Source of the DNA: Streptomyces sp. V4I2
GTDB lineage: Bacteria; Actinomycetota; Actinomycetes; Streptomycetales; Streptomycetaceae
Length of the DNA: 64,000 nucleotides
Direction: 5' to 3'
Assembly (NCBI RefSeq): GCF_030817655.1
Contig: NZ_JAUSZM010000003.1
Coordinates: 682,001 to 746,000, forward strand
This document shows, piece after piece, positions 53,602-61,702 of this stretch (the stretch's first letter is position 1; each line of letters opens with the position of its first letter). The notes beneath the pieces were generated by a model. The model had not been told where the DNA came from and did not search any database. It saw only the letters and a list, made by a program, of their open reading frames with translations. A program made the position numbers and the translations under genes.

Positions 53602-55044
53602 GTGAACCCCATGGATGAACTCTGCTTCCGGAGTGCCACCGATCTCGCCGCCGCGATCCGGCGCCGCGAGGTGTCCGCCCGGGAGGTCGTCACCGCCCAC
53701 CTGGAACACATCGAACGCGTCAATCCGGCGGTGAACGCCATCGTCACCCTGGTCGCCGATCAGGCGCTGGAAGAGGCTGCCAAGGCCGACGCGCGGCTGG
53801 TGTCGGGTGCGGAGGTGGGCCCGCTGCACGGTCTGCCGGTCGCGCACAAGGACCTGCACGACACCGCGGGCATCCGGACGACGTACGGTTCGCCGGTCTT
53901 CGCCGACCGGATTCCCGACCGGGACCACCTGGTCGTCGAGCGCCTCAAGAACGCCGGGGCCATCACCCTCGGCAAGACCAACGTCCCCGAACTCGGCATG
54001 GGTTCGCACACCGTCAACAAGGTGTTCGGGCCCACCCGCAATCCGTACGACCTCTCCCGCAGCGCGGGCGGCAGCAGCGGCGGTGCGGGGGCCGCGCTCG
54101 CCTGCGGAATGCTGCCGATCGCCGACGGCAGTGACACGGGAGGGTCGCTGCGCAATCCCGCCTCCTTCAACAACGTCGTGGGGCTGCGCCCCTCCCCCGG
54201 GCGGGTTCCGTCCTGGCCCGACAAGGCGCCGTGGGCACAGCTGTCGGTGAAGGGGCCGATGGCCAGGACCGTGCCGGACGTGGCACTGCTCCTGTCCGCG
54301 CTCGCGGGCCCCGACCCGCGCAGCCCGCTCGCCCTGGAGACGCCGGGTTCCGCCTTCATGGGACCCCTGGATGGCGAGGTGCGCGGCCTGCGCGTGGCCT
54401 GGTCGCCCGACCTCGGCGGGACCGTGCCCGTCGACGCCGAGGTGCGGGACGCACTCGAGCCGGCGGTCGAGGCGTTCGCCTCCCTGGGCTGCGAGATCGA
54501 GGAGGCCTGCCCTGATCTGTCCGGGGCCGACGAGGTCTTCCTCGTCCAGCGCGCCTGGCAGATGGAACTCGCCTACGGCCCCCTGCTCGACGAACACCGC
54601 AACCGGATGGCCCCGGACGTGGTGTGGAACATCGAGGAGGGGCGAGGGCTCACGGGCCCGGACCTCAGCCGGGCGCAGCTGCTGCAGGCCGCCCTCTTCC
54701 ACCGCGTCCGGGAGTTCTTCGAGACGTACGACCTTCTGCTGCTGCCGGTCAGCCAGGTCGCCCCGTTCGACATCCGGCTCCCCTACCCCGCCTCCGTGGA
54801 CGGCACGGCGATGGAGACCTACTTGGACTGGATGCGCTCGGCCTACCTGATCTCCGTCACCGGTTGTCCCGCGCTGTCGGTGCCGGCCGGTTTCACCCCC
54901 GAGGGTCTGCCCGTCGGGCTTCAGGTGGTCGGCCCGCACCGACAGGACCGGGCGGTGCTGCAAGCCGGATACGCCATCGAGCAGGCGCTGCGGACCGGCG
55001 AGCGCAGGCCGCCCGTCGCCCTCAAGGACAGGAGCACCGTATGA
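53602..55044 (+). CDS. Amidase (amidase signature family)
   Basis: About 480 residues. The Ser-cisSer-Lys triad is visible: Lys in LHGLPVAHKDLHD, cis-Ser in SAGGSSGGAGAALACG, nucleophile in IADGSDTGGSLRNPASFNNV. It hydrolyses an amide to a carboxylate and ammonia or amine. Start uncertain: GTG 53590, GTG 53602 and ATG 53611 are all in frame. The stop overlaps the next ATG (ATGA, 55041-55044). Cytoplasmic; the transporter upstream may bring in its substrate. Confidence 0.9.
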   Translation: MNPMDELCFRSATDLAAAIRRREVSAREVVTAHLEHIERVNPAVNAIVTLVADQALEEAAKADARLVSGAEVGPLHGLPVAHKDLHDTAGIRTTYGSPVFADRIPDRDHLVVERLKNAGAITLGKTNVPELGMGSHTVNKVFGPTRNPYDLSRSAGGSSGGAGAALACGMLPIADGSDTGGSLRNPASFNNVVGLRPSPGRVPSWPDKAPWAQLSVKGPMARTVPDVALLLSALAGPDPRSPLALETPGSAFMGPLDGEVRGLRVAWSPDLGGTVPVDAEVRDALEPAVEAFASLGCEIEEACPDLSGADEVFLVQRAWQMELAYGPLLDEHRNRMAPDVVWNIEEGRGLTGPDLSRAQLLQAALFHRVREFFETYDLLLLPVSQVAPFDIRLPYPASVDGTAMETYLDWMRSAYLISVTGCPALSVPAGFTPEGLPVGLQVVGPHRQDRAVLQAGYAIEQALRTGERRPPVALKDRSTV

Positions 55045-56306
55045 CCCCGCGCAAGACCGTCGTGCCTCCGCGCACCGCCCTCGTGATCGGCGCCGGCATG
55101 ACCGGCCTGGCCACCGCCTGGTTCCTCCAGGAAGCCGGCGTCGAGGTCACCGTCGTCGACCGCCGGCAGGTCGCGGCCGGCGCGTCCTGGGGGAACGCCG
55201 GCTGGCTCTCGCCCGCCCTCGCCGTACCGCTGCCCGAGCCGGGCGCCCTGCGGCTGGGGCTGCGCACCCTGCTCTCGTCGGCCTCGCCCCTCTACATCCC
55301 GCCCCGCGCGGACCCGCGGCTGGCCCGGTTCCTGCTGTCGTTCAGCCGCAACTGCACTCCTCGGCGCTGGCAGGTCGCGATGAGCGCCCTCGCCCCGCTG
55401 AACCGGCAGGCGCTGGCCGCGTACGACGAACTCGCCCGAGGCGGCGTCGCCGAACCGACCCGGGCGAGCGACCCGTGCCTCATCGCCTTCACCACCGAGG
55501 CCGCCCGCCAGCCGTTCGTTCATGAGCTGGAGGCGGTGCGCGCGGCAGGCCAGTGCGTCGACTACGACCTGCTCTCCGGCGCCGAGGCCCGCGACCAAGA
55601 GCCGGCGCTGTCGGAACGGACGGGCGCCGCCGTACGGCTGCACGGCCAGCGTTTCCTGAACCCGGGGGCCTATGTGGCGGCGCTCGCCGACGCGGTGCGC
55701 GAGCGGGGCGGCAAGGTCGTCGAGGGTCTGCGTGTCACCCGGGTACAGGATCACGGGAGCGAAGTCGCCGTGCTGGGCTCCGACGGCACGGATTTGCGCG
55801 CCGACGTGGCCGTCCTGGCCAACGGAGCATGGCTGAACCGGCTGGCGGCACCCTTCGGCGTCCGCGCCGCCGTCCAGTCCGGCCGCGGCTACAGCTTCAC
55901 CCTGCCCGCCGGGGGACTGCCCACGGGGCCCACGTACTTCGCCGCCCAGCGCGTGGTCTGCACACCGCTGGGCGCCGATCGGGTACGGGTCGCCGGAATG
56001 ATGGAGTTCACCGCCCCCGACCGGCCCGCGGACCCCCGCCGCGTCCAGGCCGTCATCGACGCGGCCCGCCCCATGCTGCCCGGCGCCGACTTCAGCCGCC
56101 GTAGCGACGAATGGGCGGGCCCACGCCCCTGCACCGCGGACGGGCTGCCCCTCGTAGGCCCGACCCGCTCACCGCGCGTCCACGTCTGCGGCGGCCACGG
56201 GATGTGGGGCATCGCCCTGGGCCCGCTGAGCGGCAAGCTCCTGGCCGAGTCGATCGTGACCGGGCGGAGCGCCGCCGAGCTCACTCCTCTGCATCCGCTG
56301 CGCTGA
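55041..56306 (+). CDS. FAD-dependent amino-acid oxidase/dehydrogenase (DadA/DAO family)
   Basis: 421 residues. FAD-binding start TALVIGAGMTGLATAWFLQE and WGNAGWLSPALAVPLPEPGA (the DadA-type loop after the dinucleotide site). The late motif RPCTADGLPLVGPT and HGMWGIALGPLSGKLLAESI complete the fold. Likely deaminates a D-amino acid or related amine released by the upstream amidase. AGGAGCACCGT precedes ATG 55041; coupled by ATGA overlap. A terminator hairpin follows at 56315. Confidence 0.9.
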   Translation: MTPRKTVVPPRTALVIGAGMTGLATAWFLQEAGVEVTVVDRRQVAAGASWGNAGWLSPALAVPLPEPGALRLGLRTLLSSASPLYIPPRADPRLARFLLSFSRNCTPRRWQVAMSALAPLNRQALAAYDELARGGVAEPTRASDPCLIAFTTEAARQPFVHELEAVRAAGQCVDYDLLSGAEARDQEPALSERTGAAVRLHGQRFLNPGAYVAALADAVRERGGKVVEGLRVTRVQDHGSEVAVLGSDGTDLRADVAVLANGAWLNRLAAPFGVRAAVQSGRGYSFTLPAGGLPTGPTYFAAQRVVCTPLGADRVRVAGMMEFTAPDRPADPRRVQAVIDAARPMLPGADFSRRSDEWAGPRPCTADGLPLVGPTRSPRVHVCGGHGMWGIALGPLSGKLLAESIVTGRSAAELTPLHPLR

Positions 56307-56314
56307 CCGCTGGA

Positions 56315-56332
56315 CGGGGCTCCAGTGCCCCG
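56315..56332 (+). terminator. Short hairpin after the amidase/oxidase operon
   Basis: CGGGGC and GCCCCG flank a six-base loop nine bases beyond the stop codon at 56306. A modest terminator; a promoter for the IS element beyond it was not seen. Confidence 0.55.
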
Positions 56333-56457
56333 ACAGGCAACGCTCGCCCCGTCACGACGCCCGGCACGCTCCCCCACTGCCTCAAGGGCGTGGGCGGTGC
56401 CCCCACTCGCCGCACCGGACGCCGCTCCTTGACGGGCGAACGTTGCCTGCAGCGGCC

Positions 56458-56491
56458 CTAGTGTGACGCGCCGGAAATCCTGAGGGTTAGT
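56458..56491 (+). repeat. Left terminal inverted repeat of IS630 element A
   Basis: Begins CTAGTGTGACGCGCCGGAAA. Differs from the right end only at two bases (AC versus CT at positions 9-10). Confidence 0.92.
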
Positions 56492-56804
56492 TCTGCTCTG
56501 TTTTCTGGCCGGTGGTTCCGACCTTGGTGAGGTAGTCGGCGAGGGAGTTGAGGATCTCGTCGGCGGTCTTGGTCCAGGTGAAGGGCCGCGGGTTCTCGTT
56601 CCAGGTGTCGATCCATGCAGTGATGTCGTCCTCCAGCGCCTTCACGGAGGTGTGGACGCCGCGGCGGATGAGCTTGTCGGTGAGCAGGCCGAACCACCGC
56701 TCGACCTGGTTCATCCAGGAGGAGCCGGTGGGGGTGAAATGGACGTGGAAGCGTGGGTGCTTACCGAGCCACGTCCTGATCTCGGCGGTGTTGTGGGTGG
56801 CGTA
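56487..56804 (-). pseudogene. IS630 element A transposase, 3' part
   Basis: Encodes the C-terminal about 105 residues: YATHNTAEIRTWLGKHPRFH, FTPTGSSWMNQVERWFGLLT (the catalytic Glu of the DDE triad) and the last helices. It continues exactly from the N-terminal part that ends at Asp341-Asn (58143); the intact motif would read CDNYATH. Separated from it by the IS110 element. Confidence 0.9.
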
Positions 56805-56821
56805 GATGCCCCTATGTTTCG

Positions 56822-57916
56822 TCAAGTTGCGGGAGAGGGATTTGGGGTGACCGTCTTCGGCTGGATCTGGTGGTAGATCTCGCGGGCGACGTAGCGCTTG
56901 AGGCAGCGGATGATCTCACGCTTCGACATGCCCTGTTTGGTGCGTCGCTCCAGGTAGGAGCGGGTGCGCTCGTCCCAGCGGATGCGGGTCATGACAATGC
57001 GGTAGAGGGCGGCGTTGGCCTGCCGGTTGCCCCCGCGGTTTAGCCGTCGGCGCTGGGTCTTGCCGGAGGACTGTTCGACCGGGCTGACGCCGCACAGAGC
57101 GGCGAATGACGCCTCGGTGGCGATCCGGTCGGGGTTGTCGCCGGCGGCGACGAGGAGGGCTGCGGCGCTGTCCGGCCCGATGCCGACGATCTCCAGCAGC
57201 TGCGGGCGGTGTGCGCGGACGGCCCGGGTGACTCGGCGGGCGAGATCCTTAACCTCGCAGGTCAAGTGCTGGATGCGGCGGGCCAGGAGCCGGAGGGTGA
57301 AGGCGGCCGCGTCGTTGCTGTCGGCAAGGCCGTCCGCGCACCGCGCGATCAGCGCCGGGTTCCTGAGTCCGGACAAGGACTCGCGCAGTACGGGGTCGAC
57401 GCCCAGGAGTACGGCTTTGAGCTGGTTCATCGCCTGGGTGCGGGCCTTGACGGCCGATTCCTTGGCCAGTCTGAGGACGCGCAGGTCCGCGGCCGGGCCT
57501 TCACCCGTCTTCGGCGTGGTGGTGGCGCGTCCGGACAAAACGGCACGGGCAGCGGCGTCCGCGTCGACGGCGTCGGTCTTGCCCCGCTTGCGCCGGGTGG
57601 CACGATCAGGCTGGTTGACCTCGATGACCTGGATGTTCTCCTGCCGCAGGAAGCGCGCCAGGGCGGCTCCGTAGGATCCGGTGCACTCCACTCCGGCACG
57701 GTGCAGGATGCCGAAGGAGCGGGCCCAGGCGAGGAGTTGGCGGTATCCGGCAGCGGTGGTCGGGAACTCCTGGTGAGCCAGCAGTGCGCCGAGCACGGTG
57801 ATCACTGCGGCGACGTGCACGTCCTTGTGGGTGTCGACCCCGAGGATCACGTCCTCCGCGGGCTGTGCTGCCCGCTGTGCGGGCAGGGTCGGCTGGGGCA
57901 TGCTGGTGACGGTCAC
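56822..57916 (-). CDS. IS110-family transposase (DEDD recombinase)
   Basis: 364 residues, complete. RuvC-like DEDD residues: Asp28 (VILGVDTHKDVHVAAVI), Glu77 (AGVECTGSYGAALARF), Asp115 and Asp118 (GKTDAVDADAAARAVLSG). The C-terminal Tnp domain has LLEIVGIGPDSAAALLVAAG and the catalytic-serine region VEQSSGKTQRRRLNRGGNRQ. GTG 57916 has GAAGGAG five bases upstream. It works with the noncoding RNA encoded just upstream. The frame is intact, so the element may be active. Confidence 0.95.
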   Translation of the reverse strand: MTVTSMPQPTLPAQRAAQPAEDVILGVDTHKDVHVAAVITVLGALLAHQEFPTTAAGYRQLLAWARSFGILHRAGVECTGSYGAALARFLRQENIQVIEVNQPDRATRRKRGKTDAVDADAAARAVLSGRATTTPKTGEGPAADLRVLRLAKESAVKARTQAMNQLKAVLLGVDPVLRESLSGLRNPALIARCADGLADSNDAAAFTLRLLARRIQHLTCEVKDLARRVTRAVRAHRPQLLEIVGIGPDSAAALLVAAGDNPDRIATEASFAALCGVSPVEQSSGKTQRRRLNRGGNRQANAALYRIVMTRIRWDERTRSYLERRTKQGMSKREIIRCLKRYVAREIYHQIQPKTVTPNPSPAT

Positions 57917-57969
57917 GCGGCTCCTTCATCGGCTGGGGCTGATGGCCGACGCCGGGCCGGGTGGGCGGT

Positions 57970-58125
57970 CAGAACTGTGATGGTGCCTTGTAGGGCAAGG
58001 CCCCTATCGGGACACGCCCGCCGGTCCGGCGGCAGCAAGCATCGCCGGGGGGCCGGAACCGACAGATCTACTCCAAGGCAGCTGAGGCCAGTTGTCGCAC
58101 GGGTCAGGCTCCGGCCCCCGGCGGC
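57970..58125 (-). ncRNA. Predicted IS110 bridge RNA
   Basis: Read on the minus strand, the leader 58142-57917 forms a stem (GCCGGGGGCCGGA with TCCGGCCCCCCGGC) enclosing an internal loop. In the loop, GTGCGACAACT (58100-58090) equals the left target plus core except for one base, and GGAGTAG (58074-58068) is complementary to the right target CTACGCC except for one base. Further on, ATAGGGGC (58007-58000) equals the element's right end before the core, and TCACAG (57980-57975) is complementary to its left end including the core (CTGTGA). This is the target-loop/donor-loop arrangement of IS110 bridge RNAs. Confidence 0.8.
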
Positions 58126-58142
58126 ACCCCACGAGTCTCACA

Positions 58143-59168
58143 GTTGTCGCAGACGAGGTGGACGTCGAGGCCGGCGGGCACCGCCTTGTCGATCCGGATC
58201 AGGAACTTCTTGAACTCGATCGCCCGGTGGCGGCGGTGCAGTGCCGATATGACGGTGCCGTCGGCGATGTTGAAGGCGGCGAACAGGCTGGTGATGCCGT
58301 GCCTCAGGTAGTCGTGGGTACGGCGTTCGGGCATGCCCGGCATCATCGGCAGGACCGGCTGTGAGCGGTCCAGCGCCTGGATCTGGCTCTTCTCGTCCAC
58401 GCAGAGCACAACCGCCTTCTCGGGCGGGTGGTGGTACAGGCCGACCACGTCGACGACCTTGGCGACGAACTGCGGATCCGTGGACAGCTTGAAGGAGTCC
58501 TGCAGGTGGGGCTTGAGGCCGAACCGCTTCCAGATCCGCCCGATCGTCGACTTCGACAGGCCGGTGCGCTGGGCCATCGAGGCCCGTGACCAGTGCGTGT
58601 CCTGGCCCGGGACCGACTCCAGGGTGGCCACGACGACCTCCTCGACCTGGTCGAGGAGGATCGACGGCGGCCGGCCCGAGCGTGGCTCGTCCTGCAGACC
58701 ATCGAGGCGTTTCGCGATGAACCGGGCCCGCCAGCGGTCCACGGTCGACCTGTCGATGCCGAGGTCGGCCGCGGCCTGCTGGTTCGTCCCGCCCTCCGCG
58801 CAGCGCAGCACGATCTTGGCCCGCAACGCGAGGAACTGAGCGGTCTTCGCCTGCCGCGCCCACTGCTGCAGCTGCCTGCGCTCAGCATCGTCGAGGATCA
58901 GGTCGGCCTTCGGCCGGCCGATCCAGCCGGCGTCCTCAAGCCCAGCCATCCGCTCTGCGGCGAAAGCCCGACGCCACTTGCCGACCGTCTTGGCCTGGAC
59001 ACCGACGAGCCGTGCGACACCCGCGTTTGACATGCCGTCAGCGCACGCCAGGATGATGCGGGCCTTCTCGGCCGAGCGCCGGTGCGGCATCAGCGTCCGG
59101 CGCACCAACTCGGCACGCTCGGCCTCGGACAACGTGATCTCTGCAGCAGAAGGCCCCGAATGCGACAT
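58143..59168 (-). pseudogene. IS630 element A transposase, 5' part, with duplicated HTH module
   Basis: ATG 59168 opens residues 1-342. There are two consecutive homologous helix-turn-helix modules (residues about 11-86, [14 protein letters not shown] to GWIGRPK, and about 90-168, [14 protein letters not shown] to RSGRPPS), then a third winged segment and the catalytic domain with Asp258 ([20 protein letters not shown]) and Asp341 (DVHLVCDN). Joined with 56487-56804 the protein would be about 447 residues, about 80 longer than usual IS630 transposases because of the extra module. Broken by the IS110 insertion. Confidence 0.88.
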
Positions 59169-59183
59169 GACGACAGGGTACTT

Positions 59184-59217
59184 ACTAACCCTCAGGATTT
59201 CCGGCGCAGCACACTAG
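59184..59217 (-). repeat. Right terminal inverted repeat of IS630 element A
   Basis: Read on the minus strand it begins CTAGTGTGCTGCGCCGGAAA. The TA at 59215-59216 is shared with the left end of element B. Confidence 0.92.
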
Positions 59218-59293
59218 TGCTGAATTCCGCTTTCGGTGGGTAGAGCTGCTGGTAGCGGGGTGGTTGCGGGTACTCGGGGGCGGGTGCTGGACG

Positions 59294-60420
59294 ATGGTGT
59301 TACGGGTACGGCCGGGCCGTGACGAGGGCGAGCAAGCGGTGGTCCACCGTCTGGCGGCTGCCAGGAAGGCGCCGAAGGTTCTGGTGGAGCGGTGCCGGAT
59401 GGTGGAGCTGAGCTGGGACGGCTGGCTGGTCCCGCAGATCGCCGACGAGCTGAGGTGCAGTCAGAAGACGGTGCGCCGCTGGCTGCACCGGTTCAACCGC
59501 TTGGGGCTTGAGGGCCTGGAAGATCTGGGCGGGCAGGGCCGCAAGCGAAGGATCACCGAGGCCGAACGCTCCCGGATCATCGCGATGGTCAAGCAGACCC
59601 CGCCCGGTCGGCTTGAGGTGCAGCCGTCGAACGAGATGTGGGCCGCGGACGAGTCGGGACCCTCGGAATGGACCTTGGACGCACTGGCTGCCGCGGCCCG
59701 GGACCTGGGAATCGAGGTAAGCCGCTCCCAGGTGCGCCGCATCCTGCTGGCCGAGGGCGTGCGCTGGCGGCGCACACGCTCGTGGACGCGCCCGAGAGAT
59801 GCAGACTTCGAGGGAAAAGGACGCGGATCGTCGAGCTCTACACCAGCCCGCCCGCCGGTGCGACGGTCGTCTGCGCCGACGAGCTCGGCCCGGTGATCCC
59901 ACGCGCCTTCCCGCCGGCACCGGGCTGGTCACCGGACGGACACCGCATCAAGAACGAGATCGACTACTCCCGCGGACCGGAGAAAACCTGGGTCTACGGC
60001 GCCTTACGCGTCCGCGACGGCCAGGAGCTCACGATGACCGCCACCTCCCGCAACAGCGCCTTCTACCAGCAGTTCCTTCAGCTGGTCGAGGACGCCAACC
60101 CCGTCGGGGACATCTATGTGATCACCGACAATCTGTCCTCGCACAACAGCGTGTCCACCCGAACCTGGCTCGAGGACCACCCCCGCATCAGGCACGTGTT
60201 CATCCCGGTCGGCGCCTGCTGGCTGAACCTCCAAGAGGGCTGGTGGCGCATCTTCCGCAAGACCGCCCTGGCCGGACGCTCCTTCGGCGACCGCGACCAC
60301 ATCACCCACGCCACCGAAGTGGCCACAGCCCAGCTCAACGCCCGCGCCCGACCCTGGATCTGGGGCAGACCCGCACCGCCCACACGGCGCTTACGCCGCC
60401 GATATGTGTACGTCCTTTGA
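59294..60420 (+). CDS. IS630-family transposase of element B, two frames joined by a -1 shift
   Basis: The first frame (59294-59896) has the HTH region ELSWDGWLVPQIADELRCSQ, KTVRRWLHRFNRLGLEGLED and EVSRSQVRRILLAEGVRWRR. The second frame (from about 59815 to 60420) has the DDE domain: ATVVCADELGPVIPRAFPPA, DIYVITDNLSSHNSVSTRTW and CWLNLQEGWWRIFRKTALAG. They join at GGGAAAA (59812-59818), a -1 slippery heptamer in the right register, so ribosomal frameshifting can produce a full transposase. ATG 59294 is the assumed start; no ribosome binding site is clear. Confidence 0.82.
59812..59818 (+). promoter_or_regulatory. Programmed -1 frameshift heptamer
   Basis: G GGA AAA in the zero frame; both tRNAs can re-pair after a one-base slip (GGG, AAA). 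The downstream frame needed for the DDE domain is exactly the -1 frame. Confidence 0.7.
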
Positions 60421-60504
60421 GGAACGAAGCACTAGTTCTAGAAACAGCTGGATAGGTCTGTAGAAGCAGTGGACGTTCGGCGGCCTGAGGGCTCGGCCGG
60501 CATC

Positions 60505-60924
60505 TCAGACGGTGCGGTGCATGCCGATCGAGGCGGGCATGGTCGGTGTGAAGCCGAACTTCTCGTACAGGAAGCGGGCATCACCGTCCGCGATCAGTGA
60601 CACATACGCACCGGCCGGTGCTCGATGCTCCAGTTCTTGCATCAGCTCGGCCATGATCCGCTTGCCCAGGCCTCGGCCTTGGTGCTCGGGCGCGACGCAG
60701 ATGTCGACGATTTGGAAGAAGCAGCCTCCGTCGCCGATGACACGTCCCATCCCGACCGGCTCGTCCCCGCAGAGCACGGTCACGCCCTGCCACGTGTTCG
60801 GCAGCCCGGCCCGAGCCGCCTCAGCCGTCTTGGCGCTCAGGCCGGACACGGACCGGAGTCGGAGATACGTCTCCACGGAAGGCGTCATCGCACGCACCAC
60901 GTAAGGACTGATATCAGCTTTCAC
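60505..60924 (-). CDS. GNAT-family N-acetyltransferase
   Basis: 139 residues. FFQIVDICVAPEHQGRGLGK is the acetyl-CoA-binding motif (Q/RxxGxG/A), preceded by VTVLCGDEPVGMGRVIGDGG and followed by YVSLIADGDARFLYEKFGFT. A single-domain small-molecule or protein acetyltransferase; substrate unknown. GTG 60924 or ATG 60888 could be the start. Lies between element B and the TetR gene. Confidence 0.88.
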   Translation of the reverse strand: MKADISPYVVRAMTPSVETYLRLRSVSGLSAKTAEAARAGLPNTWQGVTVLCGDEPVGMGRVIGDGGCFFQIVDICVAPEHQGRGLGKRIMAELMQELEHRAPAGAYVSLIADGDARFLYEKFGFTPTMPASIGMHRTV

Positions 60925-61026
60925 CTGCTACAGATTAGAGATGGAGGCAGGTGGAGGCAATGCCCGTGGAGATCGCGGGGCGTTGAAGCGGCGCAGGCGC
61001 CCGAGCCAGGACGTGCGTGCCACCCT

Positions 61027-61611
61027 TCACGCGCGCGGGGTGTAGGCCGCCAGGACGATCTGCGTGACGAAGCGCGGGGCGTCCTCCGGATCCAGCGTTC
61101 CGTTCGCCACGTCTGCCGCCGCACCCTTGAGGACGTGATGGAGGGCGCTCGCCAACCAGCTCGCGGGGAGGTCGCCCCGGAAGACGCCTTCCGCCTGGCC
61201 GCGCGTGATCAGGTCACGGACACGCTGCTCGGGCCTGGCGTGCAGGGCGTGAATCCGTCCGGGGGGCAGCACCGTCTGCGCCGCTTCGAGGACGGCGCTC
61301 GCCTGCGCGATCAGGAGCCAGCTCGACCTGATGAGGGTGTCCAGCGCGGTGCGCGGATCACCCGTGAGGTCGAGGTCCTCCAACACCTCGTCACCTTGGG
61401 CGAGCAGGCGGGTCAGCGCCGCCTCGATCAGGCTGTCCCGGGACGGGAAGTGGCCGTAGAGGGTGACCCGGCCGACCCCTGCGGCGTGTGCGATCTGGAC
61501 CACGCTCGCGTCTGAACTGCGGCTGAGGCAGTCGATGGCCGCGTCGACGATCTTCTCCACGTTCTGCCGGGCGTCGGCCCTGCGGGTGGCTCCGGGCACT
61601 GAGCGAGACAT
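61027..61611 (-). CDS. TetR-family transcriptional regulator
   Basis: 194 residues. The N-terminal HTH, NVEKIVDAAIDCLSRSSDAS, VVQIAHAAGVGRVTLYGHFP, SRDSLIEAAL, is typical TetR; the rest is the ligand-binding helical core. Divergent from the MFS efflux gene at 61703, with operator-like sites between, so it likely represses that exporter and itself until a toxic ligand binds. Confidence 0.93.
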   Translation of the reverse strand: MSRSVPGATRRADARQNVEKIVDAAIDCLSRSSDASVVQIAHAAGVGRVTLYGHFPSRDSLIEAALTRLLAQGDEVLEDLDLTGDPRTALDTLIRSSWLLIAQASAVLEAAQTVLPPGRIHALHARPEQRVRDLITRGQAEGVFRGDLPASWLASALHHVLKGAAADVANGTLDPEDAPRFVTQIVLAAYTPRA

Positions 61612-61661
61612 GCAACCCCTAACTCAAACAGTGGTGTACGGGTTAGAGTAGCGCCTATAAC

Positions 61662-61679
61662 TCGAACACTGGTGTTTGA
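61662..61679. promoter_or_regulatory. TetR-type operator between regulator and exporter genes
   Basis: TCGAACAC TG GTGTTTGA, an inverted repeat matching at 7 of 8 positions per arm, lies 24 bp upstream of the exporter ATG. A related, weaker copy (TCAAACAG TG GTGTACGG) is at 61624-61641, near the TetR start. Confidence 0.75.
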
Positions 61680-61702
61680 CTTACCGTGAAGGGGTCTCCG
61701 TC

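Larger units (their letters stand above)
56806..58143 (-). mobile_element. IS110-family element inserted in the IS630 transposase gene
   Basis: A 1338-bp element without terminal inverted repeats. Both junctions carry the dinucleotide CT on the minus strand (AG at 56804-56805 and at 58142-58143), the core exchanged by IS110 recombinases. Removing the element restores the IS630 frame exactly. The noncoding part lies upstream of its transposase (225 bp) with only 16 bp downstream, the arrangement of the IS110 rather than the IS1111 subgroup. Confidence 0.92.
56461..59214. mobile_element. IS630-family element A, interrupted by an IS110-family element
   Basis: The ends are near-identical inverted repeats (32 of 34 bases including the TA) at 56458-56491 and 59184-59217, and TA lies just outside both ends (56459-56460 and 59215-59216), the target duplication expected for IS630. 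Without the 1338-bp IS110 insertion (56806-58143) it would be about 1.4 kb. It carries one transposase gene on the minus strand, split by the insertion. Confidence 0.9.
59217..60432 (+). mobile_element. IS630-family element B, abutting element A
   Basis: Ends: CTAGTGCTGAATTCC at 59214-59228 and, on the minus strand, CTAGTGCTTCGTTCC at 60435-60421 (12 of 15 identical). TA lies outside both ends (59215-59216 and 60433-60434). The left TA is the same TA that closes element A. It encodes one transposase in two frames on the plus strand. Confidence 0.85.
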
